From Kiritimatiellales bacterium (lineage in GTDB: Bacteria; Verrucomicrobiota; Kiritimatiellia; Kiritimatiellales; Tichowtungiaceae): a DNA stretch of 64,000 bases. The stretch covers positions 1 through 64,000 of the forward strand of contig JBBADV010000009.1 of assembly GCA_041656295.1 (NCBI GenBank), in the 5' to 3' direction. Both the position numbers and the translations under genes were made by a program. Shown here in pieces: positions 18,653 to 27,528 of this stretch (position 1 is its first letter; each line of letters starts with the position of its first letter). A model generated the notes under the pieces. The model saw only the letters and a list, made by a program, of their open reading frames with translations. It did no database searches and had not been told where the DNA came from.

Positions 18653-19465
18653 TTACCGGAACCACCAGAGCAGAACGATGACGCCGAGTACAATGCGGTA
18701 CCACCCGAACGGGGTAAAGCTGTGTTTGCGCAGATAGTTCATGAGCCATTGAATAACACAGGCGGCAACGATAAAAGCGACCATGAATCCGGTGGCGAGG
18801 ATGAGATATTCCGCGCCGGAAAATGCGGCGCCGGATTCCATGAGTTTATATGCGCCGGCACCGGTGAGTGTGGGCACGGCGAGAAAAAATGAAAACTCGG
18901 CGGCGATTCGGCGGTCGAGTCTCAGCAGCATTCCGCCGAGAATAGTGGCAGCGGAACGTGACGTGCCGGGAACGAGTGCAAGGCATTGAAAGCAGCCGAT
19001 GAACAGAGCGGTTTTAAACGTAATTCCGGTGATGTCCTGAATGGCGCCGGTTTTCATACCGCGTGTTTTTTCGAAAATGACCAGCGCAACGCCGTAAAAA
19101 ATCAGCGCACACGCGACGGTTTGCGGTGTGAAAAGATAATGTTCAATCGTATCGGCGCATAAAAGTCCGAGAATGACTGCCGGAAAAAATGCAACGGCAA
19201 CTTTCATCCAGAGCAGCCATTTATTTTTACGCTCTTCGGCCGTACCGGCAAACGGCCACAGTTCGCGCCGGAAGAGAACAATCACAGCAAGCGTTGCGCC
19301 GGTCTGGATAAAAATTGTAAAGGCATCAGAAAACTGTTTGTTCTCAGAAAGCTGCAGAAATGCGTCGACAAGAATCATGTGGCCGGTGCTGCTGATCGGC
19401 AGAAATTCAGTGATACCTTCAACAAATCCGAGCAGGACAGCTTTTAAAAAAGTTATTACAGACAT
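18653..19465 (-). CDS. uppP: Undecaprenyl-diphosphatase UppP/BacA
   Basis: A 270-residue integral membrane enzyme that dephosphorylates undecaprenyl diphosphate, recycling the lipid carrier for peptidoglycan and O-antigen building; high levels give bacitracin resistance. The two family motifs are plain: GFVEGITEFLPISSTGHM near the N-terminus and PGTSRSAATI near residue 165, which together contain the catalytic Glu, His/Ser and Arg residues. About eight hydrophobic helices can be seen. It is convergent with the exporter upstream and divergent from the exchanger gene. Confidence 0.96.
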   Translation of the reverse strand: MSVITFLKAVLLGFVEGITEFLPISSTGHMILVDAFLQLSENKQFSDAFTIFIQTGATLAVIVLFRRELWPFAGTAEERKNKWLLWMKVAVAFFPAVILGLLCADTIEHYLFTPQTVACALIFYGVALVIFEKTRGMKTGAIQDITGITFKTALFIGCFQCLALVPGTSRSAATILGGMLLRLDRRIAAEFSFFLAVPTLTGAGAYKLMESGAAFSGAEYLILATGFMVAFIVAACVIQWLMNYLRKHSFTPFGWYRIVLGVIVLLWWFR

Positions 19466-19482
19466 GTCATCCGTTCTGTTTT

Positions 19483-19503
19483 GACGCGGCGGGACGTCGC
19501 GTC
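19483..19503. repeat. Palindrome GACGCG...CGCGTC upstream of the exchanger
   Basis: GACGCG (19483-19488) pairs with CGCGTC (19498-19503), followed by TAC. The same text in reverse complement, with a longer stem, occurs inside the type IIG restriction gene at 30515-30538. This marks a mobile palindromic repeat family with GACGTCGCGTCTAC-like text. Confidence 0.5.
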
Positions 19504-19582
19504 TACATTGATTACATTACAGAGCGGCGGCGGTTTTTCAAATGCATCTGACAAAAATATTGAAAACGCCGGCGGACAGGAG

Positions 19583-20671
19583 ATGATGGTGCACATGACT
19601 GAATTATGGATTGCCATTTTTTTTCTGCTTGCCGGCTTTGGTCTGTTAACCGGCGGTGCAGAACTGCTGGTGCGCGGCGCGTCACGGCTGGCGGCGGCGC
19701 TGGGCATTTCTCCGCTGGTGATCGGCTTGACAGTGGTTGCATTCGGTACGAGCGCACCGGAACTGGCGGTGAGTGTGATGTCCGGCATGGCAGGTGAGAC
19801 GAACATTGCACTCGGCAATGTTCTCGGCAGTAATATTTTTAATATCCTTTTTATTCTCGGAATTTCGGCGCTGGTGGCGCCGCTGATTGTTTCAACGCAA
19901 CTGATCAAACTGGATGTGCCGCTGATGATTGCCGCATCGGCACTGGTATTTTTGTTCGGTGCGAACGGTGTAATCAGTACGGTTGAAGGCGTCATTCTGT
20001 TTGCCGGAATTATTGCATATACCCTTTTTTTAATCATGAAAAGCCGCAAAGAAAACTGCGCCGCCGTCGCTGAGATACCGGCAGCAAAGGGCGCACGCGC
20101 ATTGTTGAAGAACGGGTTTTTTGTGCTCGCCGGCCTGGTGCTGCTGGTACTCGGTTCCAGCTGGCTGGTGAAAAGTGCGGTGACCATTGCGCAGCATTGC
20201 GGGGTGAGCGATCTGGTTATCGGTTTAACGATTGTCGCTGCCGGAACTTCGCTGCCGGAAGCGGCAACATCGGTTGTGGCAAGTCTTCGTGGTGAGCGCG
20301 ATATTGCAGTGGGAAATATTGTCGGCAGTAATCTGTTTAATCTGCTGTGTGTTCTCGGTGCAGCGGCCGTTGTCACGAAAGGCGGAATCCCGGTGCCGGA
20401 ATCGGTTTTAGTTTTTGATTTTCCGGTGATGCTGACGGTGGCGCTGGCGTGCCTGCCGGTGTTTTTCACCGGCAATGTTATTACCCGGTGGGAAGGCGCG
20501 CTGTTTTTCGGTTATTATATCATTTACACTGTTTTTCTAATTCTGCTGTCCACCGGCAGCACCGTTGCAACGGAATTTCGCATGGCAGTGCTGTGGTTCG
20601 TTCTGCCGCTGACGGCTGTTGCGATACTGATGCTGGTGTGTCGTGAAATCCGGCAAAACAAAAAAACGTAA
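19583..20671 (+). CDS. Calcium/sodium antiporter (CaCA family, YrbG type)
   Basis: An inner-membrane cation exchanger of about 362 residues, with two inverted halves of five helices. Both alpha repeats are visible: GLTVVAFGTSAPELAVS in the first half and GLTIVAAGTSLPEAATS in the second, each followed by a GNVLGSNIFNILFILG-like segment (second copy GNIVGSNLFNLLCVLG). The start is uncertain: in-frame ATG 19583, ATG 19586, GTG 19589 and ATG 19595 cluster after AGGAG at 19578-19582, with GTG 19589 having the best spacing. Upstream in-frame codons from 19481 belong to a palindromic repeat and are unlikely to be translated. Confidence 0.9.
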   Translation: MMVHMTELWIAIFFLLAGFGLLTGGAELLVRGASRLAAALGISPLVIGLTVVAFGTSAPELAVSVMSGMAGETNIALGNVLGSNIFNILFILGISALVAPLIVSTQLIKLDVPLMIAASALVFLFGANGVISTVEGVILFAGIIAYTLFLIMKSRKENCAAVAEIPAAKGARALLKNGFFVLAGLVLLVLGSSWLVKSAVTIAQHCGVSDLVIGLTIVAAGTSLPEAATSVVASLRGERDIAVGNIVGSNLFNLLCVLGAAAVVTKGGIPVPESVLVFDFPVMLTVALACLPVFFTGNVITRWEGALFFGYYIIYTVFLILLSTGSTVATEFRMAVLWFVLPLTAVAILMLVCREIRQNKKT

Positions 20672-20778
20672 TCCGTGCATTCCGGCAGTGAATTCTGCAG
20701 AGGCGCTATTTTTTATTCGCACAATTCTCCGGAATGCGTGTATTCTGACAAAACTTTTTTGAAAACTGAGGAGTGACG

Positions 20779-21411
20779 ATGAAAAAACTTTTGCTGGCTG
20801 GAATTTTGTCAATTGCAGGACTCGCCGGTGCGATGGAACGCATGGTGTTTGTGAATCTCGAAGAGGTGTTTAATAATTTCTACCGCACGCAGCTTTCGAA
20901 GGCGACCATTGAGGCGCAGCAGAAGGAGATTGAGGCGGAGCGCAAAGCGCGTGCCGATGAAATTACATCGTTCGCCACCGAAGTTGACGCTCTGAAAAAA
21001 GAGGCACGCGATATGACGCTGACGGAGGATATCCGCGATGCAAAACGGCTGATTTACGAAGAACGCCTGCTTGAGCTGCGCAGCAAGCAGAAAGAGCTGG
21101 AAGAATTTGTACAACTCCGGCAGCAGCTGCTGCAACAGCAGGTTACACGCATGAGTCAGTCGATTATGGATGAAATTCGCGGCGCGGTGATTGAGTATGC
21201 CAAGCGCAACGGATTGCAGGCGGTCATGGACAATTCAGCGCGCCGGGCGGCGATCGGCGTGTTTATTTACACACATCCTGACGTGGATATTACACAGCAG
21301 ATTCTTGGTGAATTGAATAGTAAGCGTCCGGATTCATTTGAACAGATGATAAAAGATGCGACGGGCGCAGAAGAAGCGCCGGTTCCGGCCGAAGCTGCTC
21401 CGGCGAACTGA
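20779..21411 (+). CDS. OmpH/Skp-family periplasmic chaperone
   Basis: A 210-residue protein with a short signal peptide (KKLLLAGILSIAGLAGA), a strand (MVFVNLEEVFNNF) and then a long charged coiled coil of Glu, Lys, Gln and Arg (about residues 30-135), as in Skp, which holds unfolded outer-membrane proteins in the periplasm. The C-terminal part returns to a strand with hydrophobic residues and ends in a Pro/Ala-rich tail. ATG 20779 is chosen because GAGGAG lies 5 bases before it. The gene stands just before lpxD, the usual arrangement of ompH and lpxD in Gram-negatives, although bamA is not adjacent here. Confidence 0.87.
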   Translation: MKKLLLAGILSIAGLAGAMERMVFVNLEEVFNNFYRTQLSKATIEAQQKEIEAERKARADEITSFATEVDALKKEARDMTLTEDIRDAKRLIYEERLLELRSKQKELEEFVQLRQQLLQQQVTRMSQSIMDEIRGAVIEYAKRNGLQAVMDNSARRAAIGVFIYTHPDVDITQQILGELNSKRPDSFEQMIKDATGAEEAPVPAEAAPAN

Positions 21412-21416
21412 TATCA

Positions 21417-21445
21417 AACCGCGGATTACGCGGATGGAAACGGAT
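21417..21445 (-). repeat. Single arm of the CCGCGGATTACGCGGAT repeat family
   Basis: The text reads AACCGCGGATTACGCGGA followed by TGGAAACGGAT. It is one arm of the repeat that appears as paired arms at 52991-53090, 55477-55594 and 56586-56720. The rest of this gap up to lpxD has CACGAATGAACACGAAG-type text seen in other repeats. Confidence 0.6.
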
Positions 21446-21544
21446 TTTTAAATCACGAATGAACACGAAGAAAAAATTGCAGTGTCCCGTTCAATACTTC
21501 GTTCTCTTCGCTTCCTCCGTGTGAAATAAATTTTAAGGATTTAA

Positions 21545-22573
21545 ATGAAACTTGTTGAACTTGCAGAAAAAATCGGCGGGAAACTGGACGGCGCCGGCGA
21601 TGTTGAAATTCGCGGCGTAGCGGCAATCGGCTCTGCAGAGCCGGGCGAAATCAGTTTTCTTGCGAACCCGAAATATGCAGCACAGGCGGCGGCAACCAAC
21701 GCATCGGCGCTGATTGTACCGGAGAACTGGAGCGCGGAATCGCCGGCGGCATTCATTCGCGTAAAAAATCCGGATGCCGCATTTGCACAGGCAACCATGC
21801 TGTTTTATACACCGCCGCCGGCGGCGGTCGCCGGAGTTCATCCGTCGGCAGTCGTCGCGCCGGATGCCATCATCGGAGAAAACGCCAGCATCGGGCCGCT
21901 GTGTGTGGTTGAATCCGGCGTAACGATCGGTGCCGGAACGGTGCTGGTTGCGCAGTGTTATATCGGTGCAAACTGCACTGTGGGAAAAAACTGTCTGTTC
22001 TATCCGCATGTGTCGCTGCGTGAATCGGTGAAAACCGGTGACCACGTGATTCTGCATAACGGCACGGTGATCGGCAGCGACGGGTTTGGTTATTCAGTGG
22101 ACGAAGCCGGCGTGCGCACAAAGATTCCGCAGGTCGGCACAGTGGAGATCAGCGACGATGTTGAAATCGGAGCGAATACGACAATAGATCGCGCGCGGTT
22201 CGGCAAAACAAAGATCGGTACCGGTGCAAAGATTGATAATCAGGTTCAGATTGCACACAATGTGGAAATCGGCGAGCACGTGGTGCTGGTTTCGCAGGTT
22301 GGCATTGCCGGCAGCGCGCGCGTCGGCGAAAAATCGATTCTGGCCGGAAAAGTTGGCGTGAACGGCCATATTGAAATCGGCAAAGGCGTGGTTGTCGGCC
22401 CGATGGCCGGCGTGACAAAGAGCGTGCCGGACGGCGCTTATCTGATCGGGATGCCGGCGGTAGCGATAAAAGAGTGGAAACGCAGCACGGCTGCTGTTGC
22501 GCTGCTGCCGAAATTAAAAGAACGGATTGCGGCATTGGAAAAACGGATAAAGCAGCTTGAACAGTCCGGTTAA
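21545..22573 (+). CDS. lpxD: UDP-3-O-(3-hydroxyacyl)glucosamine N-acyltransferase
   Basis: A 342-residue acyltransferase that adds the N-linked hydroxyacyl chain in the third step of lipid A synthesis, in the cytoplasm. The N-terminal domain (about 1-105) is of the uridine-binding LpxD type (AVAAIGSAEPGEISFLANPKY). A left-handed beta-helix made of hexapeptide repeats follows (about 106-310), including the catalytic His region QIAHNVEIGEH and the NTTIDRARFG segment. The C-terminal end is a short coiled coil (KLKERIAALEKRIKQLEQ). It proves that the organism makes lipid A or at least carries the route. Confidence 0.97.
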   Translation: MKLVELAEKIGGKLDGAGDVEIRGVAAIGSAEPGEISFLANPKYAAQAAATNASALIVPENWSAESPAAFIRVKNPDAAFAQATMLFYTPPPAAVAGVHPSAVVAPDAIIGENASIGPLCVVESGVTIGAGTVLVAQCYIGANCTVGKNCLFYPHVSLRESVKTGDHVILHNGTVIGSDGFGYSVDEAGVRTKIPQVGTVEISDDVEIGANTTIDRARFGKTKIGTGAKIDNQVQIAHNVEIGEHVVLVSQVGIAGSARVGEKSILAGKVGVNGHIEIGKGVVVGPMAGVTKSVPDGAYLIGMPAVAIKEWKRSTAAVALLPKLKERIAALEKRIKQLEQSG

Positions 22574-22605
22574 AAGACGGGTGAGTTTTTAATTAAAGGA
22601 AAACG

Positions 22606-24654
22606 ATGAATCCGATCAGTATGTATGGCGAAAAAGTGTTCAGTATGCGTGTAATGCGTGAGCACCTTTCCGAAAAAACGGTACAATCGCTGGAAGCGAC
22701 GATCAAAACCGGCAAGCGGCTGAATCCCGGCATTGCGGCTGAAGTTGCCGAAGCGATGAAAGAGTGGGCGCTTTCCAAAGGCGCAACACACTATACGCAC
22801 TGGTTTCAGCCGCTCACTAACTCCACCGCCGAAAAACACGATTCATTTATTGTGCCGGACGGTGAAGGTTCCGTGATCTGTAAATTTTCCGGCAGCGAGC
22901 TGATTCGGGGCGAACCGGATGCCTCCAGTTTTCCGTCCGGCGGACTGCGCGCAACATTCGAAGCGCGCGGGTATACCGCGTGGGACCCGAGCAGTCCGGC
23001 GTTCATTAAAGATAATACACTGTGCATCCCGACGGTGTTTTGCGGTTATCACGGCGAAGCACTTGACAAAAAAACACCGCTGCTGCGCTCTATTAAAGCG
23101 CTCGATCAGCAGACGCGCCGCATGGCGAAACTGTTCGGCTTGGAAATTAAACAGTACGCCGGCGCAACGCTCGGGGCGGAGCAGGAATATTTTCTGGTCA
23201 ATCGCGAATATTATAACGCGCGTCTCGATCTGCAGCAGACCGGCCGTACATTGTTCGGCTGCGCGCCGGCAAAACATCAGCAGATGGAGGATCATTATTA
23301 CGGCACCATCAAAACCCGTGTAATGAAATTCATGGAGGACCTCGACCACGAGCTGTGGCGGCTGGGCATTCCGGCTAAAACGCGGCATAACGAAGTGGCG
23401 CCGGGACAGTTTGAAATCGCACCGGTTTTTGAAGAGCTCAATCTGGCGGTCGATCACAATATGCTCACGATGGGGGTGCTGCACAAGACAGCAGAAAAGC
23501 ATGATTTTGTCTGCCTGCTGCACGAAAAACCGTATGCCGGCGTGAACGGTTCCGGCAAACACAACAACTGGTCGCTTACCGGACCGGATGGTAAAAACTG
23601 GCTGCTGCCCGGCGACAACCCGCATGAAAATGCAAAATTCCTGACCGTTATTTGTGCATTGATTCAAGCGGTGGACATGTATGCGGATTTACTGCGCGCC
23701 TCTGTTGCTACGGCCGGCAACGATCATCGTCTCGGTGCGCACGAAGCGCCGCCGGCGATTATCTCCATTTTTCTCGGCGAACAACTTACCGATATTATTA
23801 TGCAGATTGAAAACGGTGCCGCGAGCCGTTCAAAACAGAACGGCACTATTCATCTCGGCATCGATATCTTGCCGACACTGCCGCGCGGCAATACCGACCG
23901 CAACCGCACATCGCCGTTCGCATTCACTGGCAATAAGTTTGAATTCCGTGCCGTCGGCTCGAATCAAAGCTGCGCCGGCTGCAATGTAACCATCAATACC
24001 ATTGTCGCCGATGCACTGGATGACATCTGTACAAAACTGGAAGCGGAGGTCGCCGCCGGAAAAGAGTTTAACAAATCTCTGCAGACGATTCTTTCGAGCA
24101 TCATTAAAAAGCATAAACGCATTCTGTTTGACGGTGATAATTATACTGCCGCCTGGGAGAAGGAAGCTGCGCAGCGCGGACTGCCGAATATAAAAACCAC
24201 TCCGGAAGCGCTCAAAGCGTGGATTACACCTAAAGCGGTGGAGCTCTTTTCCAGACACAATGTGTTAACTGAAAAAGAACTGCGCTCCCGCTACGAAATT
24301 TACCATGCCGAGTATGAAAAAATCATTCATATCGAAGCCGGCGTGGCGCTGCTGATGGCCAAAACCATGATCATTCCGGCGGTCATGACCGCACAGGGAG
24401 AACTGGCGGCGCAGATTAAAGCCGTTGTTTCTGCCGGCGGAACTGCCACTGGCGCGCGCGCAGCACTTAAAGGCATCTGTGCCGAAACCGAAAAACTCTA
24501 CCGGACGGTCGCACGGCTCGAAAAAGCCGCCGCCGTAAAAGAAAAAATCGGCGCCATGAACAAAGTCCGCACCGCAGTGGATGCGCTTGAGCTGATGGTG
24601 CCGTTTGAACACTGGCCGCTTCCAACCTACGAAGAGATGATGTTTATGATTTGA
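22606..24654 (+). CDS. glnN: Glutamine synthetase, type III
   Basis: A 682-residue enzyme that makes glutamine from glutamate, ammonia and ATP. Type III enzymes are dodecamers found in Bacteroidetes, cyanobacteria, PVC and others. The diagnostic type III text is clear: TRHNEVAPGQFEIAP, NGSGKHNNWSL with the catalytic loop, and the NRTSPFAFTGNKFEFR motif. The C-terminal 150 residues contain the helical extension typical of this type. It has its own small upstream gap from lpxD. No PII gene or other nitrogen control gene is in the window. Confidence 0.96.
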   Translation: MNPISMYGEKVFSMRVMREHLSEKTVQSLEATIKTGKRLNPGIAAEVAEAMKEWALSKGATHYTHWFQPLTNSTAEKHDSFIVPDGEGSVICKFSGSELIRGEPDASSFPSGGLRATFEARGYTAWDPSSPAFIKDNTLCIPTVFCGYHGEALDKKTPLLRSIKALDQQTRRMAKLFGLEIKQYAGATLGAEQEYFLVNREYYNARLDLQQTGRTLFGCAPAKHQQMEDHYYGTIKTRVMKFMEDLDHELWRLGIPAKTRHNEVAPGQFEIAPVFEELNLAVDHNMLTMGVLHKTAEKHDFVCLLHEKPYAGVNGSGKHNNWSLTGPDGKNWLLPGDNPHENAKFLTVICALIQAVDMYADLLRASVATAGNDHRLGAHEAPPAIISIFLGEQLTDIIMQIENGAASRSKQNGTIHLGIDILPTLPRGNTDRNRTSPFAFTGNKFEFRAVGSNQSCAGCNVTINTIVADALDDICTKLEAEVAAGKEFNKSLQTILSSIIKKHKRILFDGDNYTAAWEKEAAQRGLPNIKTTPEALKAWITPKAVELFSRHNVLTEKELRSRYEIYHAEYEKIIHIEAGVALLMAKTMIIPAVMTAQGELAAQIKAVVSAGGTATGARAALKGICAETEKLYRTVARLEKAAAVKEKIGAMNKVRTAVDALELMVPFEHWPLPTYEEMMFMI

Positions 24655-24853
24655 GGCGGGAAAATTATTCCGGTAAATCCTTAGCCATCCGTCGAAAAAT
24701 AAAAAAGCGTGTGCAAATCAATTTATAAGGGTTTACTTTTGCGGTATTGATTGTTTATGTTTCTGAAAATCCCGGAGAGTTTAAACGGGGTTAAGAGGTG
24801 TTTTCTGAATCAAATTTAATGACGGGTATAATTATAAACTGGAGGAGGTAATC
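24655..24853. other. Gap upstream of hcp
   Basis: This 199-base stretch holds no gene. It is A/T-rich and ends in a promoter (24804-24832) and a strong GGAGGAGG ribosome site (about 24841-24848) for hcp. I searched by eye for an FNR/CRP-like palindrome and found only a half site (ATCAA near 24809), too weak to call. Confidence 0.5.
24804..24832 (+). promoter_or_regulatory. Probable sigma-70 promoter of hcp
   Basis: TCTGAA (24804-24809), 17 bases, then a perfect TATAAT (24827-24832). The expected transcript start near 24839 would leave a leader of about 15 bases before ATG 24854. Confidence 0.55.
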
Positions 24854-26452
24854 ATGAGTATGTTTTGTTATCAGTGTGAGCAGGCTGCCAGAGGAACCGG
24901 TTGCGACGTAATCGGCGTCTGTGGAAAAGATCCGGAAACCGCAACATTGCAGGATTTACTGGTTGAAGTCTGCCGGCAGATCGGTGTCGCGGCGCATGCC
25001 GCGCGTCAGCAGGGCAAAGTGACACGTGCAGCAGACATTTATGTGATTGAAGCACTGTTCACCACGGTGACGAATGTGAACTTTGATCCGGCGACGCTGG
25101 AAGCGATGATTCGCGCCGGTGAAAAAATTATTCAAGACCTGGGCGGCACAACAACCATCGATTTCTCTGCTGATTGCGCAGGTCTATTAAAACAGGGTGA
25201 AGCTGCCGGCGTTGTTCAATATAAAAAAGAACTCGGTGACGACATCACCGGCTTGCAGTATCTGATTCTGTTCGGACTCAAAGGCATGGCGGCATACGCG
25301 CACCACGCGCATGTGCTCGGTAAAGAAGATGATTCTGTTTTTGCATTCTTCCATGAAGCGCTTGCGTATCTGAAAGAGGGCAAACCGACGGTGGAAGCAC
25401 TGTTTGATCTGGCAATGAAAACCGGTGAGGTGAACATCAAGGTCATGGAACTGCTCGACACCGCAAACACCGGGACCTATGGGCATCCGGAACCGACAGC
25501 AGTGCGGATTACGCCGGTAAAAGGAAAAGCGATTCTCGTTTCCGGTCATGATCTGAAAGACCTTGCCATGCTGCTTGAACAGACGAAAGGCACCGGCATT
25601 AACATCTATACACACGGTGAAATGCTGCCGTGTCACGGCTATCCGGAGCTGAAAAAATACAAACATCTTGCCGGAAACTACGGCGGTGCTTGGCAGAATC
25701 AGCGTGAAGAATTCGAAAAATTCCCCGGCGCGATTCTCATGACAACGAACTGTATCCAGCGTCCGAAAGAGAGCTATCAAGCGCAGATCTTCACCAGCGG
25801 TCTTGTGCAGTGGCCCGGCGTTCAGCACATCAGCGACGGCAATTTTAAACCGGTCATTGATGCCGCGCTTGCCGCGCCGGGATTCGCCGCAGACGAATCA
25901 GAAAAAACGATCACGGTCGGGTTCGGACACAACGCTGTGATGAGTGTTGCGCCGACGGTAATCGATGCCGTAAAATCGGGTGCGCTCAAGCACTTTTTCC
26001 TCATCGGCGGCTGCGACGGCGCCAAACCGGGACGGAATTATTACACCCAGTTCGCCGAAGCCGTGCCGCAAGACTGCGTTATTCTCACGCTTGCCTGCGG
26101 TAAATACCGTTTTAACAAACTGGAATTTGGCGAACTCGGCGGCATTCCGCGTCTGCTTGACATTGGACAATGCAATGATGCCTATTCAGCCATTCAAATT
26201 GCCGTTGCGCTCGCCGGTGCATTTAATTGCGGCGTAAACGATCTGCCGCTCTCCATGATTCTGTCGTGGTACGAACAGAAAGCCGTTGTGATATTGCTCT
26301 CGTTGCTGCATCTTGGCATCCGCAATATAAAACTTGGACCGACTCTGCCTGCATTTGTCACTCCGCCGGTACTTAAAGTCCTCGTTGAAAAGTTCAATAT
26401 TGCACCGGTCTCCACGGTCGATGCCGATTTGAAGGAGTGTTTGAGCAGATAA
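24854..26452 (+). CDS. hcp: Hybrid cluster protein (hydroxylamine reductase, class III-like short form)
   Basis: A 532-residue iron-sulfur protein with hydroxylamine or nitric oxide reductase activity, used against nitrosative stress in anaerobes. The N-terminal Cys motif CYQCEQAARGTGC-x5-C binds the cubane cluster. Later Cys and Glu residues of the hybrid 4Fe-2O-2S cluster are in the blocks NCIQRPKESY, GGCDGAKPGRNYY and LACGKYRFN. The family's GEMLPCHGYP block is at about residue 255. The spacing of the first two Cys pairs (C-x2-C) is that of strict anaerobes. It has its own promoter and follows glnN. The substrate in the cell is probably NO. Confidence 0.95.
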   Translation: MSMFCYQCEQAARGTGCDVIGVCGKDPETATLQDLLVEVCRQIGVAAHAARQQGKVTRAADIYVIEALFTTVTNVNFDPATLEAMIRAGEKIIQDLGGTTTIDFSADCAGLLKQGEAAGVVQYKKELGDDITGLQYLILFGLKGMAAYAHHAHVLGKEDDSVFAFFHEALAYLKEGKPTVEALFDLAMKTGEVNIKVMELLDTANTGTYGHPEPTAVRITPVKGKAILVSGHDLKDLAMLLEQTKGTGINIYTHGEMLPCHGYPELKKYKHLAGNYGGAWQNQREEFEKFPGAILMTTNCIQRPKESYQAQIFTSGLVQWPGVQHISDGNFKPVIDAALAAPGFAADESEKTITVGFGHNAVMSVAPTVIDAVKSGALKHFFLIGGCDGAKPGRNYYTQFAEAVPQDCVILTLACGKYRFNKLEFGELGGIPRLLDIGQCNDAYSAIQIAVALAGAFNCGVNDLPLSMILSWYEQKAVVILLSLLHLGIRNIKLGPTLPAFVTPPVLKVLVEKFNIAPVSTVDADLKECLSR

Positions 26453-26596
26453 TAACGAATATTAAACGTGGCACTTTAGTTCTTCGTTACGTTTCACTCG
26501 CTGCGAATTTGATTTTGATTGATTTATCTTTTAAAGTTAGTGATATTCTCTAGTGCACGGCGCAATGGAACGCAACTGTGCGTGGAATGAGTTGTC

Positions 26597-27462
26597 ATGA
26601 ACATTTCAAACGAACGCAAGCTCGCGGCGAAAGCAAAAGTTCTCGGTGAAAGTGCGATGCCGGTGCGTTCGATGAATTGAAAAAATTAACGCATTCGGAG
26701 TCTGCGCTTGCCCGGCGGCTGGCGGCATCGGCGCTGGGAAAACTTGCTGGAATTATTCCGCCGGCACCGGCGGTAAAAGTGTTGCATCCGCTGCTTTCAG
26801 ATGTTCATCCGCAAGTCCGGCAGTATACCGCCAAAGCGCTCGGCGCATTCGGCGCGCATGCCAAAGATGTTCTGCCGGATTTGCGCGATATGTTGAAAAA
26901 TCCGGTGGAAAAGGATTATGTAAAACGTTCGGTGACAACTGCCGGAAAAACAATCCGTGAAGCGGTACGAATTGCGGAAGAAAAAATTGTACATCATTGC
27001 CGGCGCTGCGGTGTAAAGCTGATGCCGGACGAATATGCACGCTCTCAAAAAGCGTTTCAGCGTTCGTTCTGCGATCATTGTTTCGACGAGATGTTTCTCG
27101 GCCGCCGGAATTTTGAAACAAAAGTTGAACTGCAGAAAACAATTCGTGCGAAAGACGGAGCACTGGTTCAGTCCGTCGGTGAACAGCAGATTTGTGAAAT
27201 TCTTACCGGCGAAAAAATTGAATACCGCTATGACGAACGGTTTCGCATTCTCAACGGTTATGCCATTCGTCCGGATTTTTATCTGCCGGAATTTGATGTG
27301 TATATTGAATACCGGGGCATGGACACCGCCGATTATAAAATCGGTATGCTGAAAAAGCAGAAATTGTATCAGCAGCAGGATAAGAAACTGATTCCTCTTT
27401 ATCCCGCCGACCGACCGTACCTGCGCGAAATGCTCCTGTCAAAACTGGAAAAATTGAAATAA
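26597..27462 (+). pseudogene. HEAT-repeat/zinc-ribbon/PD-(D/E)xK nuclease-like gene, frameshifted near its start
   Basis: This is a paralogue of the intact gene at 39729-40628. The order is helical HEAT-like repeats (about the first 110 residues), a zinc ribbon (CRRC...CDHC) and a nuclease-like domain with IRPDFYLPEFDVYIEY. The start ATG 26597 reads NERKLAAKAKVLGESA and then stops at 26678-26680. The other frame picks up at 26657 with DAGAFDELKKL and runs to 27462. One missing base (GCGGAT to GCGAT near 26656) restores full alignment with the paralogue. A shorter 261-residue protein could still be made from TTG 26677. It lies 66 bases before a restriction-modification gene. Function is unknown; a DNA repair or defence nuclease is possible. 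Confidence 0.65.
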
Positions 27463-27528
27463 CTTCCAGACAGGTCTTTTCAATATCCGGTGAAAAATGT
27501 AAAAAACTCGAAACCTCCGGAGAAATAC

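Noticed and set aside
19481..19582. Upstream start for the Na/Ca exchanger
   Set aside because: The extra codons come from a palindromic repeat; an AGGAG site and several start codons lie at 19578-19597.
21533..22057. Long minus-strand frame opposite lpxD
   Set aside because: It is the mirror of a certain gene and encodes low-complexity, Arg/Cys-rich text without domain features. The same applies to long frames opposite gyrA, gyrB, glnN, tkt and the MFS gene.
24790..24815. FNR or NsrR operator upstream of hcp
   Set aside because: Only a half site (ATCAA) is visible; no palindrome of the right spacing.
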